A DNA stretch of 40,793 nucleotides from CAYXTW01 sp964452645 (lineage in GTDB: Bacteria > Zixibacteria > MSB-5A5 > GN15 > PGXB01). Every line of letters begins with the position of its first letter. Within the stretch, counting starts at the first letter, position 1. The notes below the pieces were generated by a model. That model was not told the DNA's origin. It was given only the letters and a program-made list of their open reading frames with translations, and did not search any database. Both the position numbers and the translations under genes were made by a program. Below are positions 25,680 to 34,910 of this stretch, in pieces. The stretch covers positions 1 through 40,793 of the forward strand of contig CAYVMO010000032.1 in assembly GCA_964452645.1 (NCBI GenBank), given 5' to 3'.

Positions 25680-26421
25680 TTCAGGGTTTGTAATTCTTCT
25701 GTTATTATCAGCGGCGCAGGCCGCTGAAATAAATGCGGATTCGTTGTTTGCTCAAGCCAACGACTATTTCGACAATCAGGAATACGATCTTGCTCTAAAA
25801 GATGATTTAAAACTTTTGGAGGCCGGATTTCAGTCGTCTTCACTTTATTATAATATCGGAAATTGCTACTTCAAACAGGGTGAGTTGGGCTATGCGATTC
25901 TTTATTATTTGCGCGCCAAGAGACTGAATCCCAATGATGACGACATCAACGCTAATCTGGCTTTCGCCCGGCAATTTATGCCGACCAGACTGGAAGGCGT
26001 TAAGATCAATCCGATAACCACCTTTTTCGATATGATTGTCACGCCTTTTACCATGAATTTAATGTTCTGGATAGCATCGATTCTGTTTATCATTTTTATT
26101 TTATACGTGGTCGGTTATGTATATTTCCAGTATCGCGGTCTATATGTCAAATTGACAATTTACTGTTTGCTAATCCTGGTGCTGGCGACTTCCGTTTTAG
26201 CCGGGTACAAGTATCGAAGAGAATATATGACCCGGGAGGGCGTTATTGTGACGGCCGAAGCCAAGGTCTACAGCGCTCCCTCAGAAAACAGTGACCTCGA
26301 GTTCACCGGCGGTTACGGCTTGACTTTTGAAATCAAGAAATCGCTGGAAGACTATTATTTGGTTATTTTCGAAAATAAAAGAAAAGGATGGATAAAAAAG
26401 GAATATATCGAAATAATCTGA
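25663..26421 (+). CDS. batE: BatE: TPR membrane protein with C-terminal SH3-like domain
   Basis: Start is TTG 25663: GGAGGG at 25649-25654 is well spaced, and the result is a neat signal peptide (MLKIFNSGFVILLLLSAAQA). It overlaps batD by 17 bases. The 252-residue protein has TPR units (ANDYFDNQEYDLALKDDLKL, IGNCYFKQGELGYAILYYLRA) at about residues 30-105, two membrane helices (about 136-160 and 166-184), and a C-terminal domain of SH3 type (VIVTAEAKVYSAPSENSDLEF, KRKGWIKKEYIEII). This is the characteristic BatE arrangement and it ends the operon. No obvious terminator directly follows; the hairpin at 26488 may serve. Confidence 0.9.
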   Translation: MLKIFNSGFVILLLLSAAQAAEINADSLFAQANDYFDNQEYDLALKDDLKLLEAGFQSSSLYYNIGNCYFKQGELGYAILYYLRAKRLNPNDDDINANLAFARQFMPTRLEGVKINPITTFFDMIVTPFTMNLMFWIASILFIIFILYVVGYVYFQYRGLYVKLTIYCLLILVLATSVLAGYKYRREYMTREGVIVTAEAKVYSAPSENSDLEFTGGYGLTFEIKKSLEDYYLVIFENKRKGWIKKEYIEII

Positions 26422-26445
26422 CAATATTCCTGCCTCTATTTTTAA

Positions 26446-26474
26446 TTGACACCTAACTTAAAAAGGCCTATTAT
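26446..26474 (+). promoter_or_regulatory. Strong sigma-70-like promoter
   Basis: TTGACA at 26446-26451, a 17-base spacer and TATTAT at 26469-26474: a perfect -35 box and five of six matches in the -10 box. Transcription would start near 26481, about 40 bases before the ATG at 26522. Confidence 0.65.
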
Positions 26475-26487
26475 TTATGTTTTGACG

Positions 26488-26512
26488 ACCGGCATAAGCC
26501 GGTTTAATTTTT
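26488..26512 (+). terminator. Hairpin plus T-rich tract in the leader of the 26522 gene
   Basis: ACCGGC-ATAA-GCCGGT (26488-26503) is a perfect six-base-pair stem with a four-base loop, followed by TTAATTTTT. It looks like a weak intrinsic terminator. It could end the Bat operon, but as it lies downstream of the promoter at 26446 it would also be in the 5' leader of the next gene. Confidence 0.45.
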
Positions 26513-26521
26513 GGAACAGAG

Positions 26522-27577
26522 ATGCCGCGTATTTTTAAAAAAAAAGAATTTTGGGGAACACTCATAGCTCTTGGGATTTTCCTATATCTGCTTAAAGATA
26601 TAAGTGCGACCGATATTAAACGACTATTCGAACGAGTAAATATTTATTATTTCATCCCGGCCATTCTGATGCAATTCACCATGGTTTTGCTGAAGGGAAT
26701 TCGCTGGCGGACAATAGTCGAGAAAACAAAAAAAATACCCTTTCATAAAGTCATCCCGTTGTTCGCCGCCGGGCAGGTGCTGAATATTGTCATGCCGGCG
26801 CTTACGGGGCAAGTGGGGAGACTTCTACTTTTCTCGAAAAACGCCGGATTGAGAAAAACATTTGTTTTCTCTACGGTTGTGATGGAAATCCTTTTCGACG
26901 CCATCACCCTATTGTTGATGATTCTGCTTTTATCGATGGCCTTCGTGTTTCCGGTCGAATATCGTTCAATCAGTTATATCATCGCGATTGCAACCGGATC
27001 GATGTTTATCCTGCTGTATCTGCTCCTGACATTTAAGGAAAAAATCGGATCATTCGGTCGACAGCATTTGCGCGGTCGGTGGCCGGGGACTTACATCACC
27101 CTAAAAAAATTCTCGCTGTCTTTTACCAAGGGTATCGCGCTTCTTAGATCAACCCAGTATTTTTTCCGAACGTTTTTTTTATCTCTGGGCGCCTGGGGTT
27201 CTCAGATTCTCGTTGTCCACTTCCTCTTTAAAGCCTTCGGCTTTCAGCTTCCACTTATCACGGCGGTAGTCATAATGGTAATAAATATTCTGGCTTTATT
27301 GATTCCAATCACGCCCGGCAATGCCGGAACTTTCGAACTGGCGGTAATGGCGCCACTTCTGGCCTTTAGAATCATGAAGGCCGATGCCGTCATGTACGCC
27401 CTGGCGTTGCATCTTTGCGACCTTATTCCTATTTTAATTATCGGGTTGTTTTTCTTCCGTTCGACACGTATGACGATAAAGGAATTCAAGGAAGAGGGTG
27501 AGAAGGAAGAGATTTTGGATCAGGTGGATATCGAAGATGAACCCGAAGAAGTTATGGTGGAAAAGGACGGTTTATGA
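26522..27577 (+). CDS. Lysylphosphatidylglycerol synthetase/AglD-like membrane protein (UPF0104)
   Basis: A 351-residue protein with about eight membrane helices. The pattern matches the UPF0104/LPG-synthase transmembrane family: LFERVNIYYFIPAILM, GIRWRTIVE, the conserved AGQVLNIVMPALTGQVGR block (P-x-x-x-G-x-x-x-R) near residue 83, and IPITPGNAGTFELAV near residue 262. The family is thought to move lipids across membranes. A strongly acidic cytoplasmic tail ends the protein (KEEILDQVDIEDEPEEVMVEKDG). It has its own strong promoter and overlaps corA by four bases; a shared job with a magnesium channel is not obvious. Confidence 0.85.
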   Translation: MPRIFKKKEFWGTLIALGIFLYLLKDISATDIKRLFERVNIYYFIPAILMQFTMVLLKGIRWRTIVEKTKKIPFHKVIPLFAAGQVLNIVMPALTGQVGRLLLFSKNAGLRKTFVFSTVVMEILFDAITLLLMILLLSMAFVFPVEYRSISYIIAIATGSMFILLYLLLTFKEKIGSFGRQHLRGRWPGTYITLKKFSLSFTKGIALLRSTQYFFRTFFLSLGAWGSQILVVHFLFKAFGFQLPLITAVVIMVINILALLIPITPGNAGTFELAVMAPLLAFRIMKADAVMYALALHLCDLIPILIIGLFFFRSTRMTIKEFKEEGEKEEILDQVDIEDEPEEVMVEKDGL

Positions 27578-28560
27578 TTAGATCTCTTTTATGGAAAGCG
27601 AATGAGCCGATTCAGGAAATGCGGGGGATTGCCGATTTCGATGCCCTCTTTGCCGAACCGGAAGCCGTTCTCTGGATTGATATGCTCGACCCGGATGATA
27701 GTGAGTCGTTTATTTTAACGCACGATTTTCATTTTCACCCGCTGGCAATCGAGGATGTTATCGAGGAAGAGGACGCCATTTCGGAGCTGCCGCGCTCAAA
27801 GATTGATGATTATAAAAACTACCTGTATGCCGAGTTTTCGATCGCCGATTATGTCGATTACGAGGAGGGGATTAAATTGCAGGAAGTGCATATTTTCCTG
27901 ACAAAGAACTGCGTTGTTACGGTGCGCGATGAGGAGCATAGAGTATTCAGATATTTGTTTCAGCGGGCAAAGAAGGATGATCGGGTGATGTCACGCGGTT
28001 CGGAGTTTCTTTTTCATCTGCTGCTCGACGTAATGGTCGATAATTATAACAGTATTCTTGAATTTTTCGACCGGGAGGTCGATGAGATCGAGGAAGATGT
28101 TCTCGAAGAACCGGATCAGGAAACGGTCAAGAAAATATTTACGCTGCGTCGAGATATTTATCACCTGAAAAGAATCGTTCTGCCCCAGAAAGAAATGCTG
28201 GGGCAGATAAGCCGGGGACAGTATCCCCAGATTTCGGAGCGCTCGGCGCTGTATTTTCGGGATATTTATGACCACCTGACAAGGATTATAGAGCTTTCCG
28301 AATCGCACCGCGATACGTTGATAACGGCGCTGGAGGTGTATTTCTCCAATGTCTCGACCAAAACCAATCAGATTATCAAAGTCCTTACGATTTTTACGGT
28401 TATTCTGATGCCGCCGACGTTTTTGGTCGGTTTGTGGGGGATGAATTTCAAATATATGCCGGAATATGGCTGGAAGTATGGTTATATTCTTTTCTGGGCG
28501 ATATTCGTCCTGATTATGATTATCATGATTGTCTTTTTCAAGAAGAAGAAGTGGATATAG
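27574..28560 (+). CDS. corA: CorA-family magnesium/cobalt transporter
   Basis: A 328-residue protein with the large acidic cytoplasmic domain (HPLAIEDVIEEEDAISELPRSK, YLYAEFSI) and two C-terminal membrane helices. The pore signature G-M-N is at residues 289-291 (LWGMNFKYMPE), following FTVILMPPTFLVGL; the short lysine-rich end (FFKKKKWI) is also typical. CorA pentamers let magnesium (and cobalt or nickel) enter the cell and are gated by cytoplasmic magnesium. It is translationally coupled to the upstream UPF0104 gene by ATGA. Confidence 0.95.
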   Translation: MIRSLLWKANEPIQEMRGIADFDALFAEPEAVLWIDMLDPDDSESFILTHDFHFHPLAIEDVIEEEDAISELPRSKIDDYKNYLYAEFSIADYVDYEEGIKLQEVHIFLTKNCVVTVRDEEHRVFRYLFQRAKKDDRVMSRGSEFLFHLLLDVMVDNYNSILEFFDREVDEIEEDVLEEPDQETVKKIFTLRRDIYHLKRIVLPQKEMLGQISRGQYPQISERSALYFRDIYDHLTRIIELSESHRDTLITALEVYFSNVSTKTNQIIKVLTIFTVILMPPTFLVGLWGMNFKYMPEYGWKYGYILFWAIFVLIMIIMIVFFKKKKWI

Positions 28561-28691
28561 GGATCCGGTTGTGAGGGACTGAATTTGTCCAGCCAGCCGT
28601 TTGTAAGAAATTCAATAAAAGGGATGAGAAATATATTAACTTATTCAAATCTTTTCTTGACTTTTGCGTAAAATGTCGTAAATATACTCTT

Positions 28692-28715
28692 CGGTAGGTA
28701 TATAAATACCTACCG
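28692..28715. promoter_or_regulatory. Palindromic operator for the TetR regulator
   Basis: CGGTAGGTAT-ATAA-ATACCTACCG is a perfect inverted repeat with ten-base arms and a four-base centre, about 26 bases before the tetR start. A TATACT (28683-28688) lies immediately upstream and TTGACT (28657-28662) 20 bases before that, a rather long spacing. A bound dimer would cover the transcription start, so autorepression of the efflux/bacillithiol operon is likely. Confidence 0.75.
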
Positions 28716-28741
28716 TTTAGTATATAGGCAGGATTGAGAGA

Positions 28742-29350
28742 ATGAAACAAAGCCCCAAGCAGCCGGCGGAAAAAAGACGAGCACAACTTATTAAAGCGGC
28801 GGCCAGAATTTTTGCCAAAAAAGGTTATGCCAACGCCACGACCGAAGAAATTGCGCGGGCAGCCGGTTTGACCAAAGGGGCGCTTTATTTTCATTTTAAA
28901 AGCAAGGAAGGTATATTCTTCGCGGTTTTTAAAAATATCAGCGAAAGAAGTACTAAAGCGATTTTGCAACACCTTAAAACTGAGACGGATCCGGAAATTA
29001 TGCTGGAAAAGACTATTCGATCCGGCTTTGAATTCATCAGGAAAGAGAAATATGCGACCGCGGAGTTTTGGGAGCAGGTCCATAAGATCCCGCGATTAAG
29101 AAATTATTTTGTCGAGACGCACAGCGAGATGCGGGATAAAATCGTTAATTTTTTGAATCTACACAGTCAACTGAAGAAGAAGGAATGCGAGTCGCTTTTT
29201 ACGCTGCTTCACGCGATTTTCGACGGCATTATTTTAAGATATAAACTCGGTCATTGCAAAGTTGATTTGAACAAATTGTCCGACCAGGTGGTTTTGATTG
29301 CAAAGCTTTATTTGCGAAAAGATAGGATTGAATTGGAAAAAATATGCTGA
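28742..29350 (+). CDS. TetR-family transcriptional regulator
   Basis: A 202-residue protein with the N-terminal TetR helix-turn-helix at residues about 12-58 (RAQLIKAAARIFAKKGYANA, TTEEIARAAGLTKGALYFHF, KSKEGIFFAVF), one of the clearest matches in the window. The C-terminal ligand-binding domain (EFWEQVHKIPRLRNYF...) is diverged as usual. AGGA lies eight bases before ATG 28742. It is preceded by a perfect palindrome (28692-28715), its probable binding site, and overlaps the tolC gene by seven bases, so it most likely represses its own operon and is released by a toxic substrate of the pump (inference from family practice). Confidence 0.93.
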   Translation: MKQSPKQPAEKRRAQLIKAAARIFAKKGYANATTEEIARAAGLTKGALYFHFKSKEGIFFAVFKNISERSTKAILQHLKTETDPEIMLEKTIRSGFEFIRKEKYATAEFWEQVHKIPRLRNYFVETHSEMRDKIVNFLNLHSQLKKKECESLFTLLHAIFDGIILRYKLGHCKVDLNKLSDQVVLIAKLYLRKDRIELEKIC

Positions 29351-30675
29351 AAAAAGTATTAATATTTTTCTTTTCGGGATTTTGTTTTTCGGCGCTTCTG
29401 AATGCCGAGACGGTCCTGACGCTCGAAAAGGTACGCCGGCTGGCGTTGGAAAATAATCGACAATTCCAAACGGCTAAAAAAGAACTGGATCGTTCTCGCG
29501 GTGAGATTATCTCCGCCCGCTCCAGCGCCTTACCGCAGATCAGTATTGATGGTCGTTACACACGAAACCTGACCACTCCGCAGATATTCCCCAGCGATTT
29601 TGGCGGCGGAGATGTCTCTTTTAATTTTCCCGGTCTCAATAATAATGACTTCAACTTATCTCTTTCGATTATTCAGCCTCTTTATTCGGGTGGGAAAGTC
29701 GGTTCGGCATACAGCATTGCCAAAATTTATGAAAAATATACCAGGGAAAAAGTCAATGAAGTTGAGGACGAAATCGTCTTCGGCGCCGAATCAATGTTTT
29801 ATCAGGCTATTCTGGCCGGGTCGAATCTTGATGTTTTGAAAAGCGCCGAAGAACAGCTTTCGTATAATCTCGACGTTGTCGAAAAATATTTCAACCAGGG
29901 AATGGTATCCGAATATGAATTGCTTCGCGCCCGTGTTGAGAAACTCAACCTGGAGCCAAAACTTATTGCCGCTGAATCACAGGTCAGTCTAACGCGCAAA
30001 AAATTGAAATCCTTTTTGGGTATTGCCCTGGATGAAGAAATCACACTGGTCTCCGATTATTCCGACACGACCATTACCGATATGCCGTCGCTTGATTCAT
30101 TGGTAGGACTGGCCTTGAATAATCGCCCGGAAATCAAACAGGCTCGGCTTCAAAAGGAAGGGTACCAAAAAGCGGTACGCATTGCCAGAGGCAACTGGAT
30201 ATATCCCAATATAAGTCTAAGTACGGCTTATAGTTTAAGCGCGTATTCCAATGATTTCAAAATACAGGGAAGAGAGACGAGTAAAAGCTGGTCGGCCTCG
30301 GTGCTTCTGAATATCCCGATTTTCGACGGCGGTCGTACGATTGGCGAAGTCCGAAAAGCAAAAACCGATTATTACCAGGCATTACTGGCTGAGGAGCAGG
30401 CGAGCGATGATATCCGTCTGGAGGTGGAGCAGGCCTACGATAATCTTATGATGGCGCGACGGGAGATGGAATCACAAAAGGAGACGATTGAGCAGGCGGA
30501 AGAAGGGTTGCGGATTGCGAATTTGAGATATGAATCGGGTGTCGGCACGCAATTGGAGGTACTGTCGGCGCAGACCGCCTTAACCGACGCACGAAATAAT
30601 CTTTCGAAAGCGATATATGATTTTCGGCTGGCAAAATCGGCCTTAAGGAAGGCCGCCAAATTTGATGTTAAGTAG
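29344..30675 (+). CDS. TolC-family outer-membrane efflux protein
   Basis: A 443-residue exported protein (signal peptide MLKKVLIFFFSGFCFSALLNA). It has the two-fold repeated outer-membrane-efflux pattern: LEKVRRLALENNRQFQTAKKEL at about residues 27-48, later LVGLALNNRPEIKQARLQKE at about 252-271, and coiled stretches ending EQAEEGLRIANLRYESGVGTQLEVLSAQTALTDARNNL. Length is usual. It should trimerise into the outer-membrane and periplasmic tunnel for the adaptor and pump encoded next. It overlaps tetR, which places it under the same control. Confidence 0.94.
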   Translation: MLKKVLIFFFSGFCFSALLNAETVLTLEKVRRLALENNRQFQTAKKELDRSRGEIISARSSALPQISIDGRYTRNLTTPQIFPSDFGGGDVSFNFPGLNNNDFNLSLSIIQPLYSGGKVGSAYSIAKIYEKYTREKVNEVEDEIVFGAESMFYQAILAGSNLDVLKSAEEQLSYNLDVVEKYFNQGMVSEYELLRARVEKLNLEPKLIAAESQVSLTRKKLKSFLGIALDEEITLVSDYSDTTITDMPSLDSLVGLALNNRPEIKQARLQKEGYQKAVRIARGNWIYPNISLSTAYSLSAYSNDFKIQGRETSKSWSASVLLNIPIFDGGRTIGEVRKAKTDYYQALLAEEQASDDIRLEVEQAYDNLMMARREMESQKETIEQAEEGLRIANLRYESGVGTQLEVLSAQTALTDARNNLSKAIYDFRLAKSALRKAAKFDVK

Positions 30676-30686
30676 AGAGGCATTAC

Positions 30687-31754
30687 ATGATTTCGACAAA
30701 AGCGACGATATCAGGGATTCTGATTATCTTAATGATGATGATATTTGTTTTCGGATGCGCCGGGGGAGATCAGGAAGGTGCTCAAAATGCTGAAAAAGCA
30801 ATTTCAGTAAAAGGGATGCTGGTTAAGGCAAGCTCAAAAAATCTTACGAAAAGTTTCACGGGTACTCTTGAGGGCGAGAAGCAGGCGGTAATAAATACCA
30901 AAATCGCTGAGGCGGTTGAAAAAATTATGGTCAGCGAAGGCAGTCGCGTGAAGGCCAACGATGTAATTATCCGTCTGGATCGTACCGGACCGACCTCCAA
31001 TTATGTTCAGGCTTATTCGGTATATCAGAATGCGGAGAAAAACTTCAAAAAGATGGATCGCCTTTTCAGTCAGGGGGCAATATCCGAGATGCAGTATGAT
31101 GGAGCCAAAACAGATTATGAAGTTGCCCGCGCCAATTATGATGCCGCTCACAAGCTGGTCGATATCAGGACACCGATTGACGGAACGGTTACGTCAGTCA
31201 AAGTATCCGCCGGCGATTATCTTTATCCCGGCCAGCAAGTTGCCACAGTCGCGGCGATAGACAAACTGCGAATGAAATTCGGCGTGAGTGCGTCCGATAT
31301 CGGTTATTTCAATGAAGGTGATGCCGTTCAGGTCATCGTCGAGTCGTCTACCAGACTTGTCGGCAACGGGCGGGTAATTACGGCGGCCAGTTCAGCCGAT
31401 CCGGCAACGAGGACATTCCAGGTCGAAATCGAAATTAATAATTCGGCGAATAAATTCATGCCGGGGATGTTTGCCCGGGCTGAGATCATTGTGGAAAAGT
31501 TTAAGGATATTATTATTGCGCCGCGTAACACGGTCGTTATAAGAGATAATAAAAACTATGTTTTCATCGTCGCCGGTGATTCGGTAACGGCGCGGGAAGT
31601 GTCGCTCGGTGTCGAATTCGATGGTTCGGTACAAGTCTTAAGCGGGCTGAATCGAGGTGACACCCTGGTAACGGTCGGGCAGGAATATCTTGACGATGGG
31701 AGTAAGGTCAATTTGACCGAGTTGGAAGATCATTCGGCAGCGTGGGGGAAGTAA
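30687..31754 (+). CDS. RND efflux periplasmic adaptor lipoprotein (HlyD/MFP family)
   Basis: A 355-residue protein with a lipoprotein signal: hydrophobic run and lipobox V21-F22-G23-C24. A biotinyl-lipoyl-like hairpin begins near residue 60 (GEKQAVINTKIAEAVEKIMV, EGSRVKANDVIIRLD) and is closed near 150-180 (VDIRTPIDGTVTSVKVSAGDYLYPGQQVATVA), enclosing a short helical hairpin; a beta-barrel and membrane-proximal part follow (FMPGMFARAEIIVE, VLSGLNRGDTLVTVGQEYL). It links the pump to the TolC tunnel. Eleven bases after tolC and three before the pump gene. Confidence 0.93.
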   Translation: MISTKATISGILIILMMMIFVFGCAGGDQEGAQNAEKAISVKGMLVKASSKNLTKSFTGTLEGEKQAVINTKIAEAVEKIMVSEGSRVKANDVIIRLDRTGPTSNYVQAYSVYQNAEKNFKKMDRLFSQGAISEMQYDGAKTDYEVARANYDAAHKLVDIRTPIDGTVTSVKVSAGDYLYPGQQVATVAAIDKLRMKFGVSASDIGYFNEGDAVQVIVESSTRLVGNGRVITAASSADPATRTFQVEIEINNSANKFMPGMFARAEIIVEKFKDIIIAPRNTVVIRDNKNYVFIVAGDSVTAREVSLGVEFDGSVQVLSGLNRGDTLVTVGQEYLDDGSKVNLTELEDHSAAWGK

Positions 31755-31757
31755 ACT

Positions 31758-34700
31758 TTGAAATTAGCTGATATATCGATACGCCGCCCGGTTTTTACGG
31801 TCATGATGATAATGGCTCTGGTGGTTCTGGGATACACTTCTTTTTACCAGATGAATATCGATCTTATGCCGGAAATGGATTTTCCTTTTGTTATTATTTC
31901 GACAATTTATCCGGGGGCCGGTGCGGAAGCGGTCGAAACCGAAGTAACAAAAAAGATTGAAGACGCCATCAATCCGATTGAAGGCATAAAGCATATAACT
32001 TCGAGTTCACAGGAGGGATACTCTCTTGTTTTCGCCGAATTTATTCTTGAAAAGGACGGTCAGGTTGCCGCTCAGGAGGTTCGCGAAAAGGTCTCGTCTA
32101 TCAGAGGCGACCTTCCCGATGATATCGAAGAGCCGGTAATAGCCCGTTATGATCCGCAGAGCGCACCGATTATTTCACTAACCGTGTCGGGAAAACGACC
32201 GCTCCGGGAAATTACCACGTTTACAAAGGATAAAGTTAAAAAACGCCTCGAATCGCTCCCGGGTGTCGGTTCGGTGACGCTGGTCGGGGGGTTTGAACGC
32301 GAGATTGATGTTTTTCTTGATATCGATAAGATGGAATCTTATCAGATTTCTATCGATAAGGTCAAGACAGCTCTACAGTCGGCCAATCTGGAAATCCCGG
32401 GTGGACGTATAGACGAACGCGGGGTCGAATATCTGGTACGGACGATGGGCAAGCTGACTACAGTCAAACAGTTTAATAATCTCGCCATTGATAATCCCGA
32501 AGGTCAGCCGGTATATCTTCGTGATATAGCGACCATTGTGGATGGTGTCGAGGAACAACGCTCGCTGGCAAGAGTCAATGGTGAACCCTCAGTAACGCTT
32601 GATATCTCGCGGCAGTCGGGTGCCAACACAGTCAAGATTGCGGAGGCCGTTAAGGCCGAAATCGCCAGCTTGCAGGAAGAGCTGCCCCCCGATGTAAACA
32701 TCAATGTTGTTCTTGATAATTCGTTATTTATCGAGAACTCGATCCATGAGATCTTAACCAATATTATTTATGGCGGACTTTTAGCGATCCTTGTGATTTT
32801 TCTCTTTTTGGCCGACATACGTTCGACGATTGTTTCGGCCGTAGCCATTCCGACCTCGATTATCGCCACCTTTACTTTTATGAGAATCCTGGGCTTTACC
32901 CTGAATATGATGTCGCTGATGGGCCTGTCTCTGGCGGTGGGATTGTTGATCGATGATGCCATTGTTGTAATCGAAAATATTTTCCGACATCTGGATCAGG
33001 GTAAACCCGCGATGAAAGCGGCATTCGAAGCCACCAAAGAAATCGGTCTGGCCGTTATGGCGACGACTTTTTCAATCGTGGTCGTTTTTCTTCCGGTTGC
33101 GTTCATGGGTGGAATTGTCGGGCGTTTTTTCTATCAGTTCGGTATGACGGTCGCCTTTGCCGTAAGTGTATCGCTGTTTGTCGCTTTTTCGTTGACACCG
33201 ATGTTGTCCTCGCGGTTTTTGAAAAAAGAAGGCGACGACTTGCAACCTCCAAAAGTCCTCCTGTTCAGAATCGCCTGGAAATTTTATCGCCGCATTTTAA
33301 AAATTATCAGACCCTGGAACGTATTTTTCAATAAAGTGAATGTATGGTACCGGAGGATCCTCGGCTGGTCTTTGGACCATCGATTGATAGTCCTGAGTCT
33401 GGCCACAGTAGCATTCATACTGGCGATTTTCCTCGGTCAATTTGTGGGCAGTGAGTTTATACCGGCCACCGATCGCGGCGAAATAAGAATCAGCATCGAT
33501 ACGCCTCCGGGAACCGACCTTCAGACAACCTCCGAACGCATGGCTCAGGTCGAAAACATTTTATGGCAACTTAAGGAAGTTAAATTGATTTTCACGACGA
33601 TCGGCTCCGGTCAGAATCCGGTCAACAATGGACGGATTTTTGTCAAACTGGTCGATCGCGATTCACGAGATATATCAGCGTTTCTCCTGGTTGATTCGGT
33701 CCGCAATTTGATTTCAGCTGTTCCCGGCATTGAGTATTCCGTAAGCACCGAAGAAAGCCATACCGGGGGGGGCAAACCAGTAGAGATTTCGATTCGAGGT
33801 ACAGAGCTTGACATTGTTAGTGAACTGACGCACAAGGTTCAGGATATTTTCGAGAAAACGCCCGGAACGGTAGATATCAGCAACACCCTTGAAGAGGGTA
33901 AACCAGAACTTAGAATAAGAATCGATCGAGAAAAGGCCAATGATCTGGCGCTTAATGTCTACTCGATTGCCTCGACCGTAAGAGGCTTCGTTGACGGCGA
34001 GGTGGTGACAAGGTATAAAGAGGGAGATGAGGAGTATGATGTTCGTATCCGTCTGAAGGAGTCATCGCGGACGTCGGCGGCGGATGTCGGTCGATTGCTA
34101 ATTGCCAGCAATAAGGATATTGCGGGACTGCGGAAATTTTTGGTACCGCTATCGCACGTGGCCGATATTAATAAGACGGCTGCCATCGGCCAGTACAATC
34201 GCTATGACAGATTGCGAGAGGGAAAGGTCGGCTGTAATGTTGCCACCGGCGCTTTCAGCGGCACGATTGTAAATGAAATAATGCAAAAGGCAAGTGCGAT
34301 AGGCTTACCGCCCGGATATTATATAAATATCTCCGGCCAGGGCGAAATAATGGCCGAATCGTTCCAAAACATTTTTGTGGCGCTTTTTCTGGCCGTGATA
34401 TTTATTTATCTTCTTCTGGCCTCGCAATTTGAATCGTTTTTTGATCCGTTTTCGATTATGTTTTCGCTACCGCTTTCGCTGGTCGGGGCGATTCTGGCCT
34501 TACTGGTTTTCGGAAGTTCAATGTCGATTATTTCGCTGATTGGAATTATCCTTCTGATGGGTCTCGTGACCAAAAACGCAATATTGTTGATTGACTTTAT
34601 CAAACAAAATCGGTATAGAGGTGTGGAGAGACGGGAAGCGATACTGATTGCCGGACCGATCAGGCTACGTCCGATTTTGATGACCACTTTTGCGATGATT

Positions 34701-34910
34701 TTCGGGATGCTTCCATTGGCGCTGGGAATAGGACCCGGCGCCGAATTTCGGTCGCCGATGGGCCGGGCGGTTATTGGAGGATTGATTAGCTCAACTTTAT
34801 TGACGTTGGTGGTGGTTCCGGTCGTATATACAGTAATTGACGATATTATTGCATTTTTAATCAGGCGAGAGACAATTCGACCGATAAGAGATAATAATGA
34901 AAGCAGTTGA
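31758..34910 (+). CDS. RND-family multidrug efflux pump (AcrB/HAE type)
   Basis: TTG 31758, with GGGGGAAG upstream, starts a 1050-residue protein of full family length. It opens with the usual KLADISIRRPVFTVMMIMALVVLG. The proton relay is complete: D399-D400 in helix 4 (GLLIDDAIVVIENIFRH) and K939 in helix 10 (GLVTKNAILLIDFIKQ). The conserved loops RPILMTTFAMIFGMLPLALG, GAEFRSPMGRAVIGG and ATTFSIVVVFLPVAFMGGIVG are present. It should exchange protons for export of hydrophobic or amphiphilic compounds through the adaptor and TolC encoded just before. It ends overlapping bshC by 14 bases, linking efflux and bacillithiol synthesis in one transcript. Confidence 0.96.
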   Translation: MKLADISIRRPVFTVMMIMALVVLGYTSFYQMNIDLMPEMDFPFVIISTIYPGAGAEAVETEVTKKIEDAINPIEGIKHITSSSQEGYSLVFAEFILEKDGQVAAQEVREKVSSIRGDLPDDIEEPVIARYDPQSAPIISLTVSGKRPLREITTFTKDKVKKRLESLPGVGSVTLVGGFEREIDVFLDIDKMESYQISIDKVKTALQSANLEIPGGRIDERGVEYLVRTMGKLTTVKQFNNLAIDNPEGQPVYLRDIATIVDGVEEQRSLARVNGEPSVTLDISRQSGANTVKIAEAVKAEIASLQEELPPDVNINVVLDNSLFIENSIHEILTNIIYGGLLAILVIFLFLADIRSTIVSAVAIPTSIIATFTFMRILGFTLNMMSLMGLSLAVGLLIDDAIVVIENIFRHLDQGKPAMKAAFEATKEIGLAVMATTFSIVVVFLPVAFMGGIVGRFFYQFGMTVAFAVSVSLFVAFSLTPMLSSRFLKKEGDDLQPPKVLLFRIAWKFYRRILKIIRPWNVFFNKVNVWYRRILGWSLDHRLIVLSLATVAFILAIFLGQFVGSEFIPATDRGEIRISIDTPPGTDLQTTSERMAQVENILWQLKEVKLIFTTIGSGQNPVNNGRIFVKLVDRDSRDISAFLLVDSVRNLISAVPGIEYSVSTEESHTGGGKPVEISIRGTELDIVSELTHKVQDIFEKTPGTVDISNTLEEGKPELRIRIDREKANDLALNVYSIASTVRGFVDGEVVTRYKEGDEEYDVRIRLKESSRTSAADVGRLLIASNKDIAGLRKFLVPLSHVADINKTAAIGQYNRYDRLREGKVGCNVATGAFSGTIVNEIMQKASAIGLPPGYYINISGQGEIMAESFQNIFVALFLAVIFIYLLLASQFESFFDPFSIMFSLPLSLVGAILALLVFGSSMSIISLIGIILLMGLVTKNAILLIDFIKQNRYRGVERREAILIAGPIRLRPILMTTFAMIFGMLPLALGIGPGAEFRSPMGRAVIGGLISSTLLTLVVVPVVYTVIDDIIAFLIRRETIRPIRDNNESS

